DNA of 64,000 bases. It comes from Rosenbergiella metrosideri. Lineage in GTDB: Bacteria; Pseudomonadota; Gammaproteobacteria; Enterobacterales; Enterobacteriaceae. Positions 58,131 through 64,000 of this stretch are shown piece after piece (the first letter of the stretch is position 1; every line of letters starts with the position of its first letter). Position numbers and translations under genes: made by a program. Location of the stretch: assembly GCF_022602565.1 (NCBI RefSeq), contig NZ_JALBCV010000001.1, positions 62,001 to 126,000 on the forward strand. Reading direction: 5' to 3'. The notes beneath the pieces are model-generated. The model did not search any database. It was not told where the DNA came from and worked only from the letters and a program-made list of their open reading frames with translations.

Positions 58131-60304
58131 ATATTGCTAAATATAATGAATTGAAAGATAAAATCAATGCCGAGAACAGTCTTTGGCTAGAAATTATCAT
58201 TGAGTTGATTAATGAGTATAACAAACATGTAAATTATCACTTAATTCAAGATCTAGTTCTGCGGATGTTAGATAAGAAAGATCTCTTTAATGAGAATGTT
58301 AACTTGTTAAATAGACTGGTTTTGGAATTAGGTCTGTTTCCTTATGTTGATGCCGATGGTTTGGATTTTAAAACCAAGTTGGGGGTGGGTGTCTTTTTAT
58401 CTCCGATAAATCAGGAAACTAAATTTCATGTAAAACAAGCAGAAGTCTATTATAGAATAATTAACGGTGAAAACATTGTCTTAAGTGCTCCAACCAGTTT
58501 CGGTAAAAGTCTTATAATTGATGCTTTAATTAGTTCTCAATGCTTTAATAATATTGTTGTGGTAGTGCCAACAATAGCATTGATGGATGAGCTTAAGAAA
58601 AAATTTCATAAACACAAAGCCACATATAAGATAATAACACAATCAAATCAGGATGCGGCTGAAAAAAACATCTTCATATACACACAAGAAAGAGTGATTG
58701 AACGTAATTTCAAAGCGACAAATGTTGATTTTTTTATAATTGATGAGTTTTATAAACTAGCGCCTAGTAGCAATGCTGATTATCGATGTGATAGATTGAA
58801 TATAGCTTTTCATAAGTTATATAATATATGCAAAAGATTTTATATGCTTGGTCCAAATATAGATGGAATTATTGATGGATTAGAAGACGACCTGAACTGC
58901 TCATTTGTCAAATTCGATAAATACAAGACTGTTGCTGCTGATGAATTTTACTACGAATTAAAAACAAAAGGCAAGGATGAATATGTTGATATTGAAAGAG
59001 ATAAATATTTAACAAGGATTTTAAAGAATATAAGCTCTGATGAACAGACGGTCATTTATTGCAAATCTCCTAAAAGAGCCAATTTTTTAATGTCTAAAAT
59101 ATTGGCAATGGGATTCACCAAGAAACATGATGAAAATAAGTTGTTTACCAGATGGTTAAGGGATAATTATCATCCTGAGTGGAGTTTAGCAAACGCAGTG
59201 GATTACGGAGTAGCATGTCATCACGCAAAACTTCCAAGGGCAATTGGAGCATTTATTGTCGACTCTTTTAATAAAAAGAGAATTTCAGTTTTAGTGTGCA
59301 CGTCTACGCTTATTGAGGGCGTTAATACAAATGCTAAAAATGTCATAATTTACGATGATTGTATTACTGGCCGAACTAAATTAGATTCATTCACATTTAA
59401 TAACATATCTGGAAGAAGTGGCCGGATGTTTGAGCATTTTGTGGGGAAGATTCATATAATAGGCAGTAGGCCAAAACAACAATTGCCATTAATTGATATT
59501 CCCATTGTCACTCTTAGCGAAAATGCCTCTGACTCTATGCTTCTTCAAATACAAAATGATTTATCAGAGACAAATCTAACTAGAATATTTAAGTATACCC
59601 ATCAACAAATTTTACCAATTGAACTAATTAACAAGCACCAAGGCGTTTCACCAGAAAAGTTATTAAATTTTGCCGATGCTTTGATGGAGCAATGTGGTAA
59701 ATGGCATAATGTCATGGTTTGGGACTCATTATACCCAACCAAAGATCAACTTAATCATTTATGCTTTATTTTGTTTAAGTATTTTTCATTATCCAGAATG
59801 GGAAGTGGTGCGGTGAAGACTGCCTCTCAACTTCACACCCGTCTAAGATCCATTATGAGTCATGAAAGTGATTTGAAATTAATTAATGATGAATATTCTT
59901 ATTGGAAAAGTCGGAATGTGGATTATAAACCTGATGATGCAGTGCAAGTGATTTTCGATTTTAAAAGAAATTTAGTTAGTTATAATCTCCCTAAGATTAT
60001 CCTTGCAATTAATGATATTCAAAAACTGATCTTTTCAAGATTTGACTATAGTTTTGGTGATTACACTAATTTTTGTCATGCGTTAGAGGCTCATTTTGAA
60101 TTGCCAACGTTGGTTACGTTGGAGGAATTCGGAATTCCAATGCAAGTATCTAAAAAAATCGCAAAGATAGCCAATATTACGGCTGAGGATAATATAGATA
60201 TTACTTTAAGTAAAATAAAATCGGCAGCAGAAAAGAAGGAAGTGATCAATTCGTTAGGTGAATTTGAAACTTCTCTTTTGAAGAGCATTGTATGTTTTTT
60301 GTGA
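58127..60304 (+). CDS. HamB/AbpB-type SF2 helicase (defence operon gene 3)
   Basis: 725-residue superfamily 2 helicase. Walker A APTSFGKS (121-128), motif Ia VVPTIALMDEL, motif II DEFY (206-209) instead of the usual DEAD/DEAH, motif III-like MLGPNI, then the second RecA domain with CTSTLIEGVNTNAKN (391-405) and NNISGRSGRMF (425-435, motif VI). N-terminal (1-100) and C-terminal (450-725) regions are helical. The layout and the opening segment recall HamB of Hachiman and AbpB (YfjK) of E. coli CP4-57. By analogy it would load on damaged or phage DNA and release or activate its HamA-like partner. Start overlaps gene 2 (ATGA). Confidence 0.82.
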   Translation: MNIAKYNELKDKINAENSLWLEIIIELINEYNKHVNYHLIQDLVLRMLDKKDLFNENVNLLNRLVLELGLFPYVDADGLDFKTKLGVGVFLSPINQETKFHVKQAEVYYRIINGENIVLSAPTSFGKSLIIDALISSQCFNNIVVVVPTIALMDELKKKFHKHKATYKIITQSNQDAAEKNIFIYTQERVIERNFKATNVDFFIIDEFYKLAPSSNADYRCDRLNIAFHKLYNICKRFYMLGPNIDGIIDGLEDDLNCSFVKFDKYKTVAADEFYYELKTKGKDEYVDIERDKYLTRILKNISSDEQTVIYCKSPKRANFLMSKILAMGFTKKHDENKLFTRWLRDNYHPEWSLANAVDYGVACHHAKLPRAIGAFIVDSFNKKRISVLVCTSTLIEGVNTNAKNVIIYDDCITGRTKLDSFTFNNISGRSGRMFEHFVGKIHIIGSRPKQQLPLIDIPIVTLSENASDSMLLQIQNDLSETNLTRIFKYTHQQILPIELINKHQGVSPEKLLNFADALMEQCGKWHNVMVWDSLYPTKDQLNHLCFILFKYFSLSRMGSGAVKTASQLHTRLRSIMSHESDLKLINDEYSYWKSRNVDYKPDDAVQVIFDFKRNLVSYNLPKIILAINDIQKLIFSRFDYSFGDYTNFCHALEAHFELPTLVTLEEFGIPMQVSKKIAKIANITAEDNIDITLSKIKSAAEKKEVINSLGEFETSLLKSIVCFL

Positions 60305-60780
60305 GGAAGATGACGACTGTTTAGCTTTTTTTGTTTAATGGGGAGTGCGGTTGCGTATAAAAATGTTTATACGCAATTTTTATCTGGAATATTATATGGC
60401 TATGGATTTTATAATTATGTCGGGACCTTATTATTTTGCGTGTTTTTTAGAATGTCTTTTAGTGAAAATGCAAAGTAAATAGTTTATTTAAAGCAAGTTT
60501 AATAAATTTTAAGTATTAAGTCATGCTCTGAACATATCTCGCTCAAAATTTCATAACACCGCTGCGGAATAAGGGGCGCTACGCCTGCCTATACAGGGTC
60601 AGTTTTTCTCCGCGAGTTTTCCGTTCCCCGTAACAGCTTCCGGCTAATCATTTTCCAACACAACCCATCCCGCAAGGGTAAATGGCACGCATTCTGCGCC
60701 CTTCCGTGCCGGAACGATGCCTGGAAAGCGAACCGCAGGCGATACGAAGACGAAAATCACACCACTGACGGGAAAAAAAC
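60305..60780. other. Gap between the helicase gene and the ardC-like gene
   Basis: 476 bp. The first half is AT-rich tail of the defence segment, including a TGCGTATAAAAA-TTTATACGCAA inverted repeat near 60351-60376 that may end the operon transcript. Composition changes sharply at about 60545 to GC-richer DNA with inverted-repeat blocks (around 60545-60780), which looks like the leader of ArdC-type genes on plasmids and integrative elements. The change point marks a recombination boundary of the defence cassette. Confidence 0.55.
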
Positions 60781-61727
60781 ATGACCATTCCCCTGCATAC
60801 CACCCAGATTAGCGCCCCTAACACCGCAACGGCGACCAGCGTATCCCCGCTGGAGCAGTCAGGCTCCTCAAAAACGAAATTTTCTCAGTCCAGAACAGAT
60901 TTTTATCAGACCGTCACCGACAACATCATTGCAGCGCTAGAAGCCGGTGTAAAACCGTGGTTTTGCCCGTGGCAAGAGTGCTGGGTATGTCTGGATTACC
61001 TTCCAACTTCCCAACCGGTATTGCGTATAGTGGAATGAATATCATGCTGTTGTGGTGCAGTGCGTCAGAACAGGGCTTCGGTGATTCACGCTGGATGACC
61101 TACAAACAAGCACAGGCAGTCGGTGGGCAGGTTCGCAAAGGCGAGCACGGCACTACAGCCATTTTCTATACAACTTTAGAGAAGGAAAGCGAAGACGGCG
61201 AAATCGACCAGATACCAATGCTGAAAACCTTCACCGTGTTTAACGTTCAGCACATTGATGGTCTTCCACTGGCAACTGAAACCATCAGCCCGGAAGCAAC
61301 ATTTGACCCGTTGCCGGAGGCTGAAAAACTGTTCCGAAAAAGCGGCGCAAATATCATTGAGAAAGGACAAAACGCTTTTTTCCAACCCTCAACTGATGAA
61401 GTACGGCTGCCAGAGCGCCATCTTTTTTCTGATGCTGCTAATTTCTACTCTACCGGTCTGCATGAGATGGTTCACTGGAGCGGTGCGAAAAACCGTCTTA
61501 ACCGTGAAATGAAAGGAGAATTCGGCAGTGAGGATTATGCATTTGAGGAGTTGATCGCCGAGGTGGGAAGCGCGTTCCTGATGGCGGATTTGGGGATTGT
61601 CGGAGAGGTCCAGCACCAAAGCTACATTGCTTCCTGGCCGAAAGCACTGAAAAACGACAAACGCTATATTTTCAAAGCTGCCAGTGCGGCATCCAAAGCG
61701 CATCGTTATTTGTTGGATAAGGCTTGA
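60781..61727 (+). pseudogene. ArdC-type antirestriction / zincin protein, frameshifted
   Basis: Encodes the two parts of an ArdC-like protein in different frames. The N-terminal ssDNA-binding part (MTIPLHTTQ... up to KPWFCPWQ) is in the frame of 60781 and would end at 61038. The rest continues in the frame of 60957 from LGMSGLPSNFPTGIAYSGMN to the stop at 61727. A single lost base near 60970-60976 restores a continuous protein of about 315 residues. The second part has the metallopeptidase motif LHEMVHWSG (HExxH) and the EELIAEVGSAFL helix. Such proteins block restriction enzymes during conjugation. Either decayed or a sequencing error. Confidence 0.85.
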
Positions 61728-62201
61728 AGGTAGAGGGGAAGAAGCTACAAAGGAATGTGGCTTTGACCTTATAGAGCTGTGCGCAGAGTAACGCTTGTAT
61801 CAGGGGGTGATATTTTCCCCTACGAATTATCCTGGCACTTGATGGCAGGATAATTCGTAGGCTGCAGGGCGGGCGGCAAAGAGCCCGCTCACCCCTATAG
61901 ATGTATTGGCTTAAACTTGATCTGGCCGTGTTCGCTGCTAGAACATGATTCAACCTGACAATCGGCAACGAGCGAAATATATTCATTCTGACCATGAGAA
62001 TTACACTTTTAATTGATTCAGGGTATGCGCTTACTGGTTACGAATATTGAGCGAGAATCATGCGATGATCGCCTCTTTTCTTTTGAGCCAGTAGGTGCTC
62101 CACGTTCGCTAACGAATACTCAGGGCATGCAGATAAATTGCTGGATATCTATTCCGAAGAGCGTGGAATGCATACCAATCCCCGATGAAAAGGAGTTGGT
62201 G
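61728..62201. other. Gap between the ardC-like gene and the IS110 remnant
   Basis: 474 bp with no supported gene. An inverted repeat stands out: GAATTATCCTGGCAC (about 61815-61829) and its near complement GGCAGGATAATTC (about 61843-61857) form a stem around TTGATG, possibly the terminator or a mobile-element end. The reading frame open from 62013 upstream of the transposase ATG is probably not translated. Confidence 0.5.
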
Positions 62202-63131
62202 ATGACCGTGACTAATCAATTTGCTGCGCACGTTGGTCTGGACTGGGCAGATAAAATACACGATGTCTATGTTCAGTTTAAAAACGGTGAACGCGTATTC
62301 CATGTGATTAAACATACAGCAGAAGCGCTTGATGTCTGGCTTACCGAGTTACACCAGAAGGTAAAAGGCAGGATCGCTATCGCCGTTGAGCTGAAGAAAG
62401 GTCTCGTGGTGTATGCTCTTCAGAAATATCCTTTTATCACCGTTTTCCCCTTCCACGCTTTGTCCTTGGCTCGTTACTGGCAAGCTTTCTCCCAGCGGCG
62501 CTTAAGATGACCCACAGGATGCCGAGCTGGCATTAGAGTTAATGCTGCGTTATCCCCAAAAGATAAAAGCCATTGAGTCCAATAATGCGGATATCCGGTT
62601 AGAGGCTAATGCCTTGATGGCAACAGCACTGGCGACACAAATTAAAGTCGTGAGTGAAATCATCAAAACCTATGACGAACGAATCGAAGCACTGTTTGAC
62701 ACATTGCCAGATGCGGGGCTGTTCAAATCACTTCCGGGCATGGGGCCGTGTATGGGCCCACGAATGCTTGCTGCACTTGGTGATAACCGTGGCCGGTTTA
62801 ACAGCGCTGAAGAAATTCAAAACTACGCAGGTATTGCTCCGGTGACAGAACGAAGTGGCCAGAAATCCTGGGTTCACTAACGATGGCAATGTGCGAAGTT
62901 CGTCAGGCAGACCTTTGTTGAATGGGCTGCCAAGATCGTTAACTCATCATACTGGGTCAGACTTTATTACTAGGGCCAGCGAGACAAAGGGAAATCGCAT
63001 CAATCAGCCATCCGGGCTCTGGCGTTTAAATGGATAAGGATCATTTACCACTGCTGGAAGTCCAGAACCCGCTACGACGAAGTAAAATATTTGCTGGCAC
63101 TCGAAGCGCGACTCTCGCCCTTACTTAGGCC
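62202..63131 (+). pseudogene. Decayed IS110-family transposase
   Basis: Remnant of an IS110/IS1111 transposase. Starts at ATG 62202 (HVGLDWADKIHDVYV, the DEDD Ruv-C-like first Asp). It is broken near 62490, where a missing base and an AAA-to-TAA change interrupt SPSGAKDDP. The frame resumes with AELALELMLRYPQKIK and reaches the Transposase_20 domain (LPGMGPCMGPRMLAALGD, NYAGIAPVTERSGQKSWVH). Then come in-frame stops at 62878 (TAA) and near 62970 (TAG), and the tail SHQSAIRALAFKWIRIIYHCW to YDEVKYLLALEARLSPL. A segment after DIRL seems deleted, as the whole spans about 310 codons against 340 or so. At least one frameshift and three stops: non-functional. Confidence 0.88.
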
Positions 63132-63401
63132 ATAAAAAAGCTTGTTGAATGCCTCAGCGCATGAAGCAGACATTACTAACACCGCAGCGTATTTATCACC
63201 GGGAATCAGGTCACACATTGCACGAACACAGTACTTGTTGCACGGCATCGAAATTCTTCCAGTTTCTCTACTTAGCGTTAATTCCCCATCTTCAACCTCT
63301 TTCCTGTATGAAAAGCCACTCGACCTTGCAAAGAAAGATGTCGTTAACCTTTTGTCAATATTTCTTACTATTTCATTGCAAGTTGCTTCCAAATGACTCA
63401 T
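63072..63401 (-). CDS. Possible ORF truncated by the IS110 remnant (uncertain)
   Basis: 109-codon minus-strand frame starting at 63401, 48 bp from the divergent lipoprotein gene. The first about 88 residues lie outside the transposase remnant; the last about 20 are antisense to its 3' end. If real, the gene lost its own 3' end to the insertion. No family recognised, no clear ribosome site; may be chance. Confidence 0.25.
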   Translation of the reverse strand: MSHLEATCNEIVRNIDKRLTTSFFARSSGFSYRKEVEDGELTLSRETGRISMPCNKYCVRAMCDLIPGDKYAAVLVMSASCAEAFNKLFYGLSKGESRASSASKYFTSS

Positions 63402-63449
63402 TCAGGAGTTAGGATCTATCCTATTCAGCAAGGTTTAACAGGAATGTTT

Positions 63450-64000
63450 ATGAAGAAAGTAATGGCTGCGCTTGCAATAGTCCTTTCCTTGAGTAGTTGT
63501 GACAAGCCCAAAATTGATACTTCCAGTGACGAAAGCATGAAGATATCAATTCAGAAGGTAAGGGAGTCACTTCCAGAGAATCAACGCACTGCATACGATA
63601 GTGCGCTTAAGGTAGTAGCTCTTAACCATTTGAATCTTACTGATCTAACGCAAGCAGGGATGACAAAAAATACCTCTGGTATCGAGGCACAAATGAAAAG
63701 CGAACTTTCAGGTAAAACCGGAGAAGAGGTCATCTCTTATGCCGAAACGATTAGAAAGGAGAGAGCTGAACGCGACCAAACTCAGGCACTTCAGGAAATC
63801 TCGGAACTTCTACAAAAGCAAAAAACCGCAGAAAGTAGCCTGAAGGAACTTGAATCCTTAAAGGTATCCCGCTCCCGTTTTTACTTTGAGAAAAAAATTA
63901 TGGAAGAGATCAGCCCATCATTGAGTTGAGCGTTGAGAACGGCACAAATAAAGCCATCGCGCGCGCTTATTTCAAAGGCGTCATCGCAAGCCCGGGAAGG
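63450..64000 (+). pseudogene. DUF6694-like lipoprotein, frameshifted, runs off window
   Basis: The zero frame from ATG 63450 (AGGA six bases upstream) encodes a lipoprotein of 159 residues stopping at 63929. It has a signal with lipobox LSSC (Cys after LSLS), then a helical body and a coiled-coil segment (about 110-150). The family sequence does not end there: in the -1 frame the DNA continues QPIIELSVENGTNKAIARAY and FKGVIASPGR to the edge. One -1 shift in the A7 run (63892-63898) joins both parts. This is either a frameshift mutation or slippage at GAG-AAA-AAA. Family assignment by resemblance to lipoproteins encoded in E. coli accessory islands. Confidence 0.65.

Noticed and set aside
61389-61703. 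104-codon minus-strand ORF inside the ardC-like gene
   Set aside because: Antisense to the conserved HExxH region; no independent support.

Overview
The window is chromosomal DNA of a gamma-proteobacterium of the order Enterobacterales. Gene content and order follow the E. coli K-12 segments yeaZ-fadD-rnd-minCDE-dsbB-dadAX, mipA-yeaD-gapA-msrB, ansA-sppA-ydjA-topB-xthA, tyrT-purU-rssB-galU-hns-tdk-opp-cls-tonB-yciABC-ompW and trp-rluB. Several features point outside the E. coli/Salmonella group. trpG and trpD are separate genes. selD, adhE/ychE, rssA and nhaB-fadR-ycgB are missing from their usual slots. A phytase-like acid phosphatase follows rluB. An Erwiniaceae-like or related floral/plant/insect-associated genus is my best guess; no species can be named.

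Layout. 1-7.5 kb: tsaB (cut by the window edge), slp-like lipoprotein, fadD, rnd, the minCDE division-site operon, ycgL, ycgN, dsbB. 7.9-13.3 kb: dadAX D-/L-alanine catabolism, a Bcr/CflA-type exporter and the NhaP2 antiporter. 13.5-25.4 kb: mipA, yeaD, gapA, msrB, yeaC, ansA, sppA, ydjA, topB, xthA, tRNA-Tyr, purU, ychJ. 25.5-34.9 kb: an RssB whose phosphoacceptor aspartate is glycine, galU, hns, tdk and the complete oppABCDF oligopeptide importer. 35-41.4 kb: yciU, clsA, yciI, tonB, yciA, yciB, yciC, ompW (with a perfect FNR box) and a BON-domain lipoprotein. 41.5-48.3 kb: the whole trp operon with TrpR operator/promoter, a leader peptide with tandem Trp codons, and an attenuator. 48.3-52.9 kb: rnm (trpH), yciO, an unknown exported protein, rluB and the phosphatase.

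From about 53.06 kb to the right edge the sequence is a genomic island. Its left boundary is marked by the last 17-18 bp of a tRNA-Asn gene plus that tRNA's terminator. This is the same 17-bp core used by the Yersinia High Pathogenicity Island and related elements. The rest of the tRNA is not in the window, so the element runs off the right end. The island holds a RES-domain (NAD-consuming toxin family) gene, then an AT-rich, tightly coupled three-gene operon: a ComEC-type metallo-beta-lactamase-fold protein, a trypsin-like protease fused to a HamA/DUF1837-like domain that seems to have lost its nuclease residues, and a HamB/AbpB-type SF2 helicase. The island also has a frameshifted ArdC-type gene, a decayed IS110-family transposase and a lipoprotein gene with a frameshift at an A7 run.

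The three-gene operon is the most interesting part. It looks like a hybrid between AVAST type I (MBL + trypsin effectors) and Hachiman (HamA + HamB helicase), in which the pseudo-nuclease could couple helicase sensing to proteolysis.
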